From Aestuariivirga litoralis (GTDB taxonomy: Bacteria; Pseudomonadota; Alphaproteobacteria; Rhizobiales; Aestuariivirgaceae), in NCBI RefSeq assembly GCF_003234965.1, contig NZ_QKVK01000012.1:1-64000 (forward strand): a stretch of 64,000 nucleotides of DNA, given 5' to 3'. Numbering within the stretch: position 1 is the first letter of the stretch; every line of letters starts with the position of its first letter. The position numbers and the translations under genes were made by a program. Positions 49,386 through 59,915 of the stretch are shown piece after piece. The notes beneath the pieces were generated by a model. It saw only the letters and a list, made by a program, of their open reading frames with translations, was not told the DNA's origin and ran no database searches.

Positions 49386-50701
49386 CCGACTGGAACGAAC
49401 TGATCAGCGATGTGGTGGCGGGCAACTGGAAGGACCCCACCACCGGCAAGACCGCCACCGTCCCCTTCGAGGTGATCCGCATCGAGGACGACCTCGACGG
49501 CGGCGAGGCCGACGTGCTCGCACCCCTGAAGCTCGGCAAGCGCATTGCCGTCGTATCGGACGTCAACACCCATGAGGCGATGGGCAAGCGCGTCGCCAAG
49601 CACCTGAAGGGCTTGGGCACCATCGAGGAGCTGGTGCTGCCGGGGGACACCCATTGCGACGAGCCCACCATCGCCATGGTGCAGGAGAAGACGCGCCATG
49701 CCGATGCGCTCGTGGCCGTGGGCTCCGGCGCGCTGTCCGACACCTGCAAGTTCGCCACCTTCAAGGACGGCCGGAAATACGCCACCTTCGGCACCGCCGC
49801 CTCGATGAACGGCTATGCGGCCTCCACCGCCTCGGTGACGCTCGCCAACGGCTACAAGACCTCGCTCCCCGCCCATGCCCCGCGCGGCATCTTCCTCGAT
49901 CTCAAGGTCTCCGCCGCCGCCCCGCACTGGCTCTCCGCCGCGGGCCTCGGCGACTCGCTCTGCCGCCCCACGGCACAGGTCGAATGGTGGGCCTCGCACC
50001 GCCTCTTCGACACCTTCTATTCGAGCGTGCCCTACACCCTCATCGGCGGCGACGAGCCGCGCATGATCGAGACGGCGGCAGGCCTGAAGAGCCATGACAT
50101 CGCCGCCAACGGCCACCTGCACCGCGTGCTCACGCTGTGCGGCCTCGGCGTCTGCTTCACTGGCGTGTCGCACCACGGCTCCATGGGCGAGCACCAGGTC
50201 TCGCACTGGATCGACATGTTCGCGGGCGACAAGCACCCGGGCTCGACGCATGGCCAGCAGGTCGGCGTCGCTTCCCTCGCCATCGCGCGCCTCCACCACG
50301 AGCTTCTGGCCCTCGACACCCCGCCCCTCATCAAGGCGACGCATATCGAGGAGAAGGAATTCATCGCCCGCTATGGCGAAGCCATCGGCCGCATGTGCTA
50401 TGCCGAGGCCAGGAAGAAGAGCTTCGACCGTGCGGGGGCCGAGGCCTTCAACCGCAAGCTCAGCGAGATGTGGCCGCAACTCCGCGAGGAACTGCGCCCC
50501 ATGCTCATGGACCCCGCCAAGATGAAGGCGACGCTTGCCGCCGCCGGTGGCCCCACAACGGCGACCGAGCTCGGGCTGGACCGCAAGGTCTGGCGCGATG
50601 CCATGAAATTCGCCCGCGACGTCCGCAACCGCTGGTCCTTCCTCGACCTCGCGGACGACGCCGGCCTGCTCGACGATTTCCTCGCCCGCGACGAACAATA
50701 G
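49382..50701 (+). CDS. sn-Glycerol-1-phosphate dehydrogenase-like protein (AraM/EgsA family)
   Basis: 439 residues of the iron-containing-alcohol-dehydrogenase/dehydroquinate synthase-like fold. VAVGSGALSDTCKFAT forms the cofactor loop, and histidine-rich stretches (GVSHHGSMGEHQVSHW, ARLHHELL) supply metal ligands. Bacterial relatives reduce dihydroxyacetone phosphate to sn-glycerol 1-phosphate or oxidise related phosphorylated polyols. The C-terminal ~80 residues are longer than in archaeal enzymes. Co-occurrence with a GpsA-like dehydrogenase in the same operon is unusual. Confidence 0.78.
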   Translation: MTDWNELISDVVAGNWKDPTTGKTATVPFEVIRIEDDLDGGEADVLAPLKLGKRIAVVSDVNTHEAMGKRVAKHLKGLGTIEELVLPGDTHCDEPTIAMVQEKTRHADALVAVGSGALSDTCKFATFKDGRKYATFGTAASMNGYAASTASVTLANGYKTSLPAHAPRGIFLDLKVSAAAPHWLSAAGLGDSLCRPTAQVEWWASHRLFDTFYSSVPYTLIGGDEPRMIETAAGLKSHDIAANGHLHRVLTLCGLGVCFTGVSHHGSMGEHQVSHWIDMFAGDKHPGSTHGQQVGVASLAIARLHHELLALDTPPLIKATHIEEKEFIARYGEAIGRMCYAEARKKSFDRAGAEAFNRKLSEMWPQLREELRPMLMDPAKMKATLAAAGGPTTATELGLDRKVWRDAMKFARDVRNRWSFLDLADDAGLLDDFLARDEQ

Positions 50702-50743
50702 GACAGAGAAATCGTGACGCGATCAGCTGAAATTCCATTTCAT

Positions 50744-50855
50744 TTCCCTCCCCCTTGTGGGGAGGGACTAAGGGTGGGGGTACCGCGAGTCCGCTGCTTG
50801 AGATCGAGCCTGCGGCACGCCCCCCACCCCTACCCCTCCCCACAAGGGGGAGGGG
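50744..50855. repeat. Family-1 intergenic palindromic repeat, copy 3
   Basis: Same layout as 2198-2312 (CCCTCCCCCTTGTGGGGAGGG ... CCCCTCCCCACAAGGGGGAGGG, each arm under 23 bases). It lies inside the operon between the dehydrogenase and the ATPase gene. Confidence 0.9.
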
Positions 50856-50898
50856 ACCGCAGCATGCATGCATTTGAAAGCGCGAGGCCTCGGGCAAA

Positions 50899-51947
<1,049 letters not shown>

Positions 51948-51951
<4 letters not shown>

Positions 51952-53003
51952 GCACCATCACCATCCTCGGCGCGGGCGTCATGGGCTCCGCCATGTGCCT
52001 CCCCGCGCGGGACTGCGGCCATGCCGTCCGCCTCGTCGGCACGCATCTCGACACCGAGATCATCGACAGCGTGAAGGCGACGGGCCGCCATCTCAAGCTC
52101 AACGTCAGGCTCCCCGACGGCGTCACGGGCTACCAGCACGATGAATTCGCCAAGGCCCTGGGCACCGACACCGATCTCCTCCTCCTCGGCATCAGCTCGG
52201 CCGGCGTGGCCTGGGCCATCGACCGCCTGTGCGAAACGCTGAAGGCGCCGGTGCCTGTGGTCATGATCACCAAGGGCATGCATCCGGAGGAGTCTCGCCT
52301 CACCGCCTTGCCTGACCGCGTGGCATCCGAAGTGAAGCGCCGCACCGGCCTCGATTTGCGCCTCGCCGCCATCGGCGGCCCCTGCATCGCGGGCGAGCTC
52401 GCGGTCCGGCGGCAGACCGGCACCGTCATCACCGCGCATGACCTTCCCTTCGCGCAGAGCCTCTGCGACATGCTGGAGACGGATTACTATCACCCCCGCC
52501 TTTCAGGCGATGTCATCGGTGTCGAGATCTGTGCGGCCTTCAAGAATTTCTTCGCCATCGGCGTCGGCTGGGCGGCGGGCCATCTGGAGAAGATGGCGGC
52601 CACCGAGAACCGCGCCTTCAACCACAATGCCGCCGCCATCATCTTCGACCAGGCGATCCGCGAATTGATGGTGCTGGTCCGCGCCCATGGCGGCACGGAA
52701 CAGAGCGTGTGGGGCATGCCCGGCGCGGGCGATCTCTACGTTACGGCCCAGGCCGGCCGCAACTCGCGCCTCGGCAACAATCTCGGCCGCGGCCTCACAT
52801 ACCGCCAGACCAAGGACGGCCCGATGAAGGGCGACACCATCGAGGGTGCCGAGCTCGGCGTCACCGTGGCGAAGACGCTCCGCGCCATGATGAAGGCCGG
52901 CACGCTCGACGCGAAGGCGCTGCCCCTCACCAACGCCCTGCTCGACGCGCTGACCAACGACTCCGCCCTCGACATTCCCTGGGCCCAGTTCCACCGCATG
53001 TGA
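51948..53003 (+). CDS. GpsA-like NAD(P)-dependent glycerol-3-phosphate dehydrogenase
   Basis: 351 residues. The Rossmann loop is ILGAGVMGSA, and the catalytic lysine region is EICAAFKNFFAIGVGWAAG, as in GpsA-type glycerol-3-phosphate dehydrogenases. GAGDLYVTAQAGRNSRLG matches the C-terminal helical domain. GTG start coupled to the ATPase gene. In this operon it is more likely a catabolic dehydrogenase for a phosphorylated polyol than the biosynthetic GpsA; that is inference. Confidence 0.85.
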
Positions 53004-53007
53004 GGCG

Positions 53008-54006
53008 ATGATGGGCGAGGGCGACACACGCAATGTCTTGCCGGACCTGGTGCCGACGCTTGCCATCGACCCCGAGGAGCAGTTCGCCACCCGCGCCGCC
53101 TGGCTCTACTTCGTCGCAGGCCTCACCCAGGCGCAGATCGGCAAGAAGCTCGGCCTCAACCGCACGCGCGTGAACCGGCTCCTCGCGCAGGCGCGCGACC
53201 AGGGCCTCGTCCAGATCAACATCACCGGCCGGCTGGCCTCCTGCGTCGAGCTCGAGGAGAAGCTGAAGAGCCGCTACGGGCTCGAGGACGCGACGGTGGT
53301 CCCCACCCCGCCCAACCAGGAGCTGATCCCGCAGGTCATCGCCACCGCCGCGGCTGCGGCCTTGTCGTCGCGGCTCAAGGACGGCATGTCGGTTGGCGTC
53401 GGCTGGGGCCGCACGCTCAGGCTCTCCATCCAGTCCGTGCCGCGCCGCCAGCTGGGCCGCCTCTCCGTCGTCTCGCTGCTCGGTGGTCTCACCCGCGGCT
53501 CTGCCATGAACCCGCATGAGACGGCCTCGCACCTGGCCGATCTCGTCGGCGCGCAATGCTATTACGTCGCCGCCCCTGCCCTCACCGATACGCAGTCGAC
53601 GCGCGACCTCCTCATGGCGCAGCCCATGCTGCACGAGATCTTCGAGCGCGGCGCGAAGGTCGATCTCGCCTTCCTCTCGGTCGGTGAATTGACACCCACC
53701 TGCACCATGACCCGCGTCGGGCTCGTGTCGCGCGCCGATGTCGATTCGCTCACGCAGGCCGGCGCGGTGGGCGACATCTCGGCGCACTGGATCGACCGCG
53801 AGGGCCGCATCGTCGACCATGAGTTGAACAAGCGCGTTGTCGCCCTTTCGCCAGAAAAACTGAAGCAGATTCCCTGCGTCATGATCGCCTCGGGCGGCAA
53901 GACCAAGGCGCAAGGCTTGCGGGGCGTGCTCAAGGGTGGCATGTGCGACGTCATCATCACGGACGAGCAGACGGCTCAGTCCATCCTCGCCATGGAAACA
54001 GAATGA
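53008..54006 (+). CDS. SorC/DeoR-type sugar-binding transcriptional regulator
   Basis: 332 residues. A helix-turn-helix (LTQAQIGKKLGLNRTRVNRLL, about 39-60) precedes a SorC-type sugar-phosphate-binding domain (about 85-330, SVGVGWGRTL and SVVSLLGGLTRG). EryD, the erythritol regulator of Brucella, belongs to the same family. It presumably senses a pathway intermediate and controls the operon at 44-57 kb. Encoded within the operon; its stop overlaps the kinase start (ATGA). Confidence 0.88.
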   Translation: MMGEGDTRNVLPDLVPTLAIDPEEQFATRAAWLYFVAGLTQAQIGKKLGLNRTRVNRLLAQARDQGLVQINITGRLASCVELEEKLKSRYGLEDATVVPTPPNQELIPQVIATAAAAALSSRLKDGMSVGVGWGRTLRLSIQSVPRRQLGRLSVVSLLGGLTRGSAMNPHETASHLADLVGAQCYYVAAPALTDTQSTRDLLMAQPMLHEIFERGAKVDLAFLSVGELTPTCTMTRVGLVSRADVDSLTQAGAVGDISAHWIDREGRIVDHELNKRVVALSPEKLKQIPCVMIASGGKTKAQGLRGVLKGGMCDVIITDEQTAQSILAMETE

Positions 54007-55268
54007 CGGACGTCGTCCTCGGCATCGACATCGGCACCTCGGGCGTACGCATTGCCGCCACCGACGAGGCGAACAGCCTCAAGGCGATGGCCACCGCGCC
54101 CATCGTGGCGCCCCTCACAGATTTCGGCCGCGCCTGGCAGGACCCGCAGATCTGGTGGGACGCCACCCTCGCCGCCTTCGCCGCCCTGAAGCGCGATGGC
54201 TTGCATGTGCGTGCGATCTCGATCGACGGCACCTCGGGCACCATCCTCGCGATCAATCCCGACGGCTCACCTGCAAGCCTCGGCTCCATGTACAACGACG
54301 TCTGCGACAAGGAGATGCTCGCGAAGATCGCCGCCGTAGCACCCCGCGAGACGGCAGCCCTCGGCTCGACCTCGCCCCTGGCCCGCGCCATGGAACTCAC
54401 CGGCAAGGGTAACCGCATCATCCACCAGGCCGACTGGATTCTCGGCAAGCTCTCGGGCCGCTACGACGTCACCGACGAGAACAACGCGCTCAAGTCCGGC
54501 TACGACCCCGTCACCCGCTATTGGCCACACTGGATCACGAGGACGGGCTTCGATACCCGCCTCTTCCCCACCGTCGTGCCCGCCGGCACCAAGATCGGCA
54601 ACATCACCTGGGAGATGGCCGCGGAGCTCGGCCTGCCCGAAAACACCGCCATCGTCGCCGGCACCACCGACGGCTGCGCCGCCTTCCTCGCGTCCGGTGC
54701 CTCGGCGCCCGGCGACGGCGTCACCTCGCTCGGCACCACGCTGACGCTGAAGCTGCTCTCGGAGACTCCCGTCTTCGCCCCCGACTTCGGCATCTACAGC
54801 CACCGCATCGGCGACCAGTGGCTGGCGGGTGGTGCGTCCAACACCGGCGGTGCCGCCATCGGCACATACTTCTCGAAGGACGACATCGCGCGCTTGACGC
54901 CGCTGCTCCAGCCGGACCATCCCACCGGCCTCGACTATTACCCGCTGCCCAAGCCCGGCGAGCGCTTCCCCGTCAATGACCCCAATTTCCAGCCGCGCCT
55001 GACACCGCGCCCGGCGGATGACCGCATCTTCTTCCAGGGCATTCTCGAAGGCATCGCCCGCATCGAGGCGGAGGCCTATGCCAAGCTCGGCGCCCTCGGG
55101 GCCTCGAAACTGAAGAGCATCCGCACTGCCGGCGGCGGCTCCGCCAATGCCGCCTGGACGGCGATGCGCCTGAAGGCCCTCGGCGTGCCCGAGAAACCTT
55201 CCCTCAGCGAACACGCCGCCGTCGGCACGGCCCGCCTGGCATGGCGAGGCATCGGCCATGCGAATTAG
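54003..55268 (+). CDS. Second FGGY-family carbohydrate kinase
   Basis: 421 residues, shorter than most FGGY kinases. LGIDIGTSGVRIAA is the N-terminal loop, ISIDGTSGTILAI near 65-77, GTTDGCAAF and SLGTTLTLKLL the mid-chain contacts, AGGGSANAAWTAMRLKA the C-terminal loop. Coupled to the regulator upstream and overlapping the HAD gene by 11 bases. It may phosphorylate a different isomer or intermediate than the kinase at 47859. Confidence 0.85.
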   Translation: MTDVVLGIDIGTSGVRIAATDEANSLKAMATAPIVAPLTDFGRAWQDPQIWWDATLAAFAALKRDGLHVRAISIDGTSGTILAINPDGSPASLGSMYNDVCDKEMLAKIAAVAPRETAALGSTSPLARAMELTGKGNRIIHQADWILGKLSGRYDVTDENNALKSGYDPVTRYWPHWITRTGFDTRLFPTVVPAGTKIGNITWEMAAELGLPENTAIVAGTTDGCAAFLASGASAPGDGVTSLGTTLTLKLLSETPVFAPDFGIYSHRIGDQWLAGGASNTGGAAIGTYFSKDDIARLTPLLQPDHPTGLDYYPLPKPGERFPVNDPNFQPRLTPRPADDRIFFQGILEGIARIEAEAYAKLGALGASKLKSIRTAGGGSANAAWTAMRLKALGVPEKPSLSEHAAVGTARLAWRGIGHAN

Positions 55269-56022
55269 TGGTTTGCACGAAATCGCATCCCGCTTCGACG
55301 GCATGCTGATCGACCAGTTCGGCGTCATCCATGACGGCCAGACGCTCTATCCCGGCACCACGCGGGTGCTCAGCGAACTGCACAGGCTCGGCATCCCCGT
55401 CGCGGTGATGACCAATTCGGGAAAGCGCGCGGAGGCCAATCGCCAGCGCCTCGTCAAGATGGGCGTGCCGCGCGAGCATTTCGTCGATGCCATCAGCTCC
55501 GGCGAGGTCGCCTTCTCCAGCCTCACCGCGAGACGCGCCTTCCTCATCGGCAAGGACGGCGAGGACTATGGCTTCGACGGTATCCAGTTCGTCAACGACC
55601 CGCGCGAGGCCGAAGTGATCCTCATCCTCGGCTCCAACGCGCCAACGACCTCGCTCGAGGACTATCGCAAGCTGCTCACCGGCCTCACGCTGCCCGCCAT
55701 CTGCTGCAACCCCGACAAGCTGATGCTCACGCCGCAGGGCCTCATGCCCGCCCCCGGCGCCATCGCGTCGCTTTACGAGGAGATGGGAGGCTCGGTCACC
55801 TGGATCGGCAAGCCCTACCCGCAAATCTACAGGGACGCCGCGCGCCTCATCGGCAACCCGCAGCGCATCCTCTGCATCGGCGACAGTGCCGAGCATGACG
55901 TGGCGGGTGGCCGCGCCGCGGGCTTTTCAACGCTTCTCGTGCTGCAGGGCGTGTCGGCAGGCCACGACCCGGCAACGCTCTCTCCCCAACCCGATTACGT
56001 GATGGACGCCTTCCAATGGTAG
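55258..56022 (+). CDS. HAD-superfamily phosphatase (NagD/IIA type)
   Basis: 254 residues. The nucleophile aspartate lies in MLIDQFGVIHDG (DXXG variant of the first HAD motif), TNSGKRAEAN is motif II, K of GKPYPQIY motif III, and GDSAEHDVAGGRAAG motif IV. NagD-type enzymes remove phosphate from nucleotides or small sugar phosphates; within this operon a phosphorylated polyol is the likely target. Overlaps both neighbours (11 and 7 bp). Confidence 0.88.
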   Translation: MRISGLHEIASRFDGMLIDQFGVIHDGQTLYPGTTRVLSELHRLGIPVAVMTNSGKRAEANRQRLVKMGVPREHFVDAISSGEVAFSSLTARRAFLIGKDGEDYGFDGIQFVNDPREAEVILILGSNAPTTSLEDYRKLLTGLTLPAICCNPDKLMLTPQGLMPAPGAIASLYEEMGGSVTWIGKPYPQIYRDAARLIGNPQRILCIGDSAEHDVAGGRAAGFSTLLVLQGVSAGHDPATLSPQPDYVMDAFQW

Positions 56023-56996
56023 AACTCGACCGCCTCCGCCAACTTTCCGCAAAGGTCGGCAGCGACCCGCTGCTGGTGCAGGCCGCCGGCGGCAACACCT
56101 CGCTCAAGGACGGGGGTGTGATGTGGATCAAGGCCTCGGGCACCTGGCTGAAGGACGCCGCCGCGCGCGACATCTTCGTGCCGCTCGACCATGCCGCCAT
56201 CATGCAGGGCCTCGCCGGCAATGACCCGGCCTGCGAATCCTGCACCGCCTTCGTGCGCACCGACCTGAACAGCACCGGCCTCCGCCCCTCGATCGAGACC
56301 ACCGTGCATGCGCTGATGCCGCAGCGCGTGGTGGTGCATGTCCATTGCGTCAACACCATCGCCTGGGCCATCCGTGCCGATGCCGAGCAGCGCCTTGCCG
56401 AGAGGTTGAAGGGTTTCGACTGGGCCTTCATTCCCTACGCCCGCCCCGGCCTGCCGCTTGCAGGTGCGATCCAAGCGCGCATGCGGCCGGGCGTCGACGT
56501 GCTCGTCCTCGGCAACCACGGCCTCGCCGTCGCGGCGGATACCGTGGAAGAGGCGGAAGCCCTGCTCGACAAGGTGGTCACCGCCGTCACCCGTCCCGTC
56601 CGCGCCGCCGCGAAGGTGGACCGCGTCGCATTGGAAAAGCTCAGCGCCGGCACGTCCTACAGGCCCGCCGAAATGGACGAGACCCACGCGCTGGCCACCG
56701 ATCCGCTGGCCTTGAAGCGCGGCCAGCACAAGGTCTTCTATCCCGACCACGTGGTCTTCCTCGGCGTCGGCGTCGCCACCAGCTTCGACGGCAACCCGCC
56801 CCTCGTCGCCATTCCCGGCCTCGGCGTCCTGATCCGCGATGACGCCAAGCCCGCGATCGAACCCATGGGCCGCTGCCTCGCCGACGTCATGCGCCGGGTG
56901 GCGGAGGATGACCCGCTCGTGGCGCTGACGGAGGATGACGTCGACCGCCTGGTGAACTGGGATGCGGAGAAATACCGCCAGACGCTGAAGGTGTGA
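56016..56996 (+). CDS. Class II aldolase/adducin-family protein
   Basis: 326 residues, longer than simple fuculose-phosphate aldolases. AGGNTSLKDG (about 24-33) is the phosphate loop, HVHCVNTIAWA (about 108-118) and LGNHGLAV supply metal histidines. A C-terminal extension of ~120 residues is of unknown role. It is the last gene of the operon and would split the phosphorylated intermediate. A family-2 repeat follows. Confidence 0.85.
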   Translation: MVELDRLRQLSAKVGSDPLLVQAAGGNTSLKDGGVMWIKASGTWLKDAAARDIFVPLDHAAIMQGLAGNDPACESCTAFVRTDLNSTGLRPSIETTVHALMPQRVVVHVHCVNTIAWAIRADAEQRLAERLKGFDWAFIPYARPGLPLAGAIQARMRPGVDVLVLGNHGLAVAADTVEEAEALLDKVVTAVTRPVRAAAKVDRVALEKLSAGTSYRPAEMDETHALATDPLALKRGQHKVFYPDHVVFLGVGVATSFDGNPPLVAIPGLGVLIRDDAKPAIEPMGRCLADVMRRVAEDDPLVALTEDDVDRLVNWDAEKYRQTLKV

Positions 56997-57008
56997 GTTC
57001 CACAGTTT

Positions 57009-57091
57009 CGTCACCCCGGCGAAAGCCGGGGCCCCGCTTTGGATGCCGGAGCGGGTAGAAAGCGGGGTCCCGGCTTTCGCCGGGATGACGG
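57009..57091. repeat. Family-2 intergenic palindromic repeat, copy 3
   Basis: CGTCACCCCGGCGAAAGCCG and its complement enclose a short centre. It lies between the ends of the sugar operon and iolB (convergent genes) and may act as a bidirectional terminator. Confidence 0.9.
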
Positions 57092-57111
57092 ATGTTTGGT
57101 GAAAGTGCGGC

Positions 57112-57909
57112 CTAAGCCTTCAGCAGCCACGCATGCTCCGGCGCGTTGTGGAACTTCCACGTCCGCTTCGGCCCGGCCATCACGTTCAGGTAATAGAGGT
57201 CATAGCCATGCGTGGTGGCGCAGGGGTGATAGCCTCTGGGCACCAGCGTCACGTCGCCGTCCTCCACCGCCATCGCCTCGTCGAGCGAGCGGTCATCGGT
57301 ATAGACGCGCTGGAAGGCGAAGCCCTGCGGCGGGTTGAGGCGGTGGTAGTAGGTCTCCTCGAGCAATGACTCGTGAGGGAGATTGTCCTGGTCGTGCTTG
57401 TGCGGCGGATAGGACGACGTGCAGCCGCCCGGCGTGATGACCTCGACGACGAGGAGGCCCTCGGCCGGGTCCCATTCGGGAATGATGTTGGTGACGTGCC
57501 GCGTGTTCGAGCCCTTGCCGCGCGTCTCCTGGTGCAGGCCCTCAGGGGGAATGACGCGGGCCGGAAACTTGCCGCCCTCGCCCGGTGCCGTGCACACCGC
57601 CAGTGTCACGTCATTCTCCGCCGTCACCTTCCACGGCTCGCCGGCGGGGATATAGACCGACCAGGGCTTGCCCTCGAAGGGCGAGTTGCGCTCGCCCAGC
57701 ACGCCGAAGTCCTTGGCGCCGACGAAGACGTGGCCCTTGCCGCCGATGAACACGAGGCACAACTCGCGCCCCTCTTCGCCGCCGCCGGCCACTTCGCCCG
57801 GCTTCAGCTTCCAGATGTCGAAGCCCACATGCGTCCAGCCCGCACTCTCCGGAGTCACATGCACGATGCGGCCATTGTCCGTCGTCGGGTGGATCTTCAG
57901 CTTCGACAT
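57112..57909 (-). CDS. iolB: 5-Deoxy-glucuronate isomerase
   Basis: A 265-residue bicupin isomerase that turns 5-deoxy-D-glucuronate into 2-deoxy-5-keto-gluconate in myo-inositol breakdown. Family signs: YPPHKHDQDNLPHESLLEETYYHR (metal histidines and glutamate) and a C-terminal GYHPCATTHGYDLYYLNVMAG. The start at 57909 has GAGGAGG upstream. It is the third gene of the iolC-iolD-iolB set, 10 bp after iolD. Confidence 0.95.
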   Translation of the reverse strand: MSKLKIHPTTDNGRIVHVTPESAGWTHVGFDIWKLKPGEVAGGGEEGRELCLVFIGGKGHVFVGAKDFGVLGERNSPFEGKPWSVYIPAGEPWKVTAENDVTLAVCTAPGEGGKFPARVIPPEGLHQETRGKGSNTRHVTNIIPEWDPAEGLLVVEVITPGGCTSSYPPHKHDQDNLPHESLLEETYYHRLNPPQGFAFQRVYTDDRSLDEAMAVEDGDVTLVPRGYHPCATTHGYDLYYLNVMAGPKRTWKFHNAPEHAWLLKA

Positions 57910-57919
57910 CCCTGCCTCC

Positions 57920-59773
57920 TCAGTCGCCCACGCGCTGCTTCGCGAGGGCCGCTTCATAGTTCCTGCGCGCCTCGTTCACCTGAGGCCGCACGGATACTTC
58001 CGGTACCGCCACTTCCCACCAATGTCCACCGGCATCGGTGGTCATCATCGGGTCGGTGTCGATGACGATCACGCTCGTCCGCGGCGCCGATTTGGCCTCC
58101 ACCAGCGCGGCTTCGAGCTCCGCCAGCGATTTTGCCTTCACCGCAATCGCCCCCATGCTCTTCGCATGCATCACGAAGTCGATCTGCGGGCTCTCCTCCT
58201 GGAAGGTGTTGTAGTCGTAGAGATTGTTGAAGCGCTCAGCCCCGCAGGCATGCTGCAGGCGGTTGATGCAGCCGAAGCCGCGGTTGTCGAGCAGCACCAC
58301 GGTGATCTTCACCCCCATCATCACCGATGTGGCGAGCTCCGAATTCATCATCATGTAGCTGCCGTCACCCAGCATGACCACGACCTCGCGGTCGGGCTGC
58401 GCCAGCTTCATGCCGATGCCGCCGGCGATCTCGTAGCCCATGCAGGAGAAGCCATATTCGAGGTGGTAGGAGGAGGGATAGCTCGCCTGCCACAGCTTGT
58501 GGAGTTCCCCCGGCAATCCGCCCGAGGCCCCCATCAGCGACACCTCCCGGCCCAGTGCCCGCTGCACGGCCCCGATCACCTGCGCGTCCGACGGCCGCTC
58601 GGCATTGCTGGGTGCCGTGTAGCTATCGGCCACCGCCATCCAGTCCCTGAAGCCCGCCTGCGCATCCGCCGTCCACGCTTTCGGCGCGGCCCAGCCACCG
58701 AGATCGGCGGAAAGTTCTTCCAGCCCCACGCGTGCATCCGCCACGAGCGGCAGCGCGCGATGCTTGGTCGCGTCGAAGACCTGCGTGTTGAGCCCGATGA
58801 TGGTCTTCTCCGGATTCTGGAACAGCGCCCAGGAGCCTGTGGTGAAATCCTGCAGCCGCGTGCCCACGGCCAGCACCACGTCCGCCTGCTCGCACAGCCG
58901 GTTCGCCGCGGCGGTGCCGGTGACGCCCACGGCCCCCATGTTGAGGGGATCGGTGAAGGGCAGCGAGGACTTGCCGCCTTGCGTCTCCATCACCGGAATG
59001 CCGTGTTTCGCCGCGAAGGCTGCGAGTGTCGCCGAGGCTTCGGAGAAGAGGACACCGCCGCCCGCGATGATGACCGGCTTCTTCGCCGCACGCAGCGCCG
59101 TCACGGCCGCCGCGAGCTCGTTCTCGTCCGGCCGCACCCGGCGCTGCGCCCACACGCGACGCGCGAAGAAGCTCTCGGGATAATCATAGGCCTCGGCCTG
59201 CACGTCCTGCGCGAAGGACAGCGTCACCGGCCCGCATTCGGCCGGGTCCGTCAGCACCACCATGGCGCGGTTCAGCGCGGGGATCAGCTGCTCGGGCCGC
59301 AGGATGCGGTCGAAATAGCGCGACACCGGCTTGAAGCAGTCATTGACCGACACCGTGCCGTCGCCGAAATCCTCCGCCTGCTGAAGAACCGGGTCCGGCC
59401 TGCGGCTGGCGAAGATGTCGCCGGGGATCAGGAGGAGCGGAATGCGGTCGACATGGGCCACCGCCGCCGCCGTCACCATGTTGATGGCGCCGGGGCCGAT
59501 GGATGTGGTGCAGGCCATCATGCGCCGCCGCCGCATCGCCTTGGCATAGGCGATCGCCGCATGCGCCATCGACTGCTCGTTCTGGCCACGATAGGTCGGA
59601 AGCTTGTCGCGCACATGCCACAGCGCCTCGCCCATGCCGGCGACGTTGCCGTGGCCGAAGATCGCCCACATGCCGGCGAAGATGGGAACTTCCACGCCAT
59701 CGACGACGCTCATCTGCGCCGTCATGAATTTCACCAGCGCCTGGGCGGCGGTGAGGCGGATTGTCTTGCTCAT
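57920..59773 (-). CDS. iolD: 3D-(3,5/4)-trihydroxycyclohexane-1,2-dione hydrolase
   Basis: A 617-residue thiamine-diphosphate enzyme that opens the inosose ring product. The cofactor-activating glutamate is E66 in GQNEQ and the thiamine motif begins GDG at 469-471 (GDGSYMMMNSE). Length and motif spacing are typical. AGGAG before the start. It lies between iolC (repeat in the gap) and iolB. Confidence 0.96.
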   Translation of the reverse strand: MSKTIRLTAAQALVKFMTAQMSVVDGVEVPIFAGMWAIFGHGNVAGMGEALWHVRDKLPTYRGQNEQSMAHAAIAYAKAMRRRRMMACTTSIGPGAINMVTAAAVAHVDRIPLLLIPGDIFASRRPDPVLQQAEDFGDGTVSVNDCFKPVSRYFDRILRPEQLIPALNRAMVVLTDPAECGPVTLSFAQDVQAEAYDYPESFFARRVWAQRRVRPDENELAAAVTALRAAKKPVIIAGGGVLFSEASATLAAFAAKHGIPVMETQGGKSSLPFTDPLNMGAVGVTGTAAANRLCEQADVVLAVGTRLQDFTTGSWALFQNPEKTIIGLNTQVFDATKHRALPLVADARVGLEELSADLGGWAAPKAWTADAQAGFRDWMAVADSYTAPSNAERPSDAQVIGAVQRALGREVSLMGASGGLPGELHKLWQASYPSSYHLEYGFSCMGYEIAGGIGMKLAQPDREVVVMLGDGSYMMMNSELATSVMMGVKITVVLLDNRGFGCINRLQHACGAERFNNLYDYNTFQEESPQIDFVMHAKSMGAIAVKAKSLAELEAALVEAKSAPRTSVIVIDTDPMMTTDAGGHWWEVAVPEVSVRPQVNEARRNYEAALAKQRVGD

Positions 59774-59823
59774 GGGTGGCTCCTGCTCACTGATTGTTCC
59801 GGGGGTTCATCACTCCCACGCCC

Positions 59824-59897
59824 ATCATGGCCGGGCTTGTCCCGGCCATCCTTTCGCGGCGGTGAAAAGGATGCGCGGGTCAAGCCCGCGCATGATG
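59824..59897. repeat. Family-3 repeat, copy 7, inside the iol operon
   Basis: CATCATGGCCGGGC...GCCCGGCCATCC-like left hairpin and GGATGCGCGGG...CCCGCGCATGATG right hairpin, in the iolC/iolD gap. Confidence 0.9.
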
Positions 59898-59915
59898 AAG
59901 CTATGTTTCATGGTC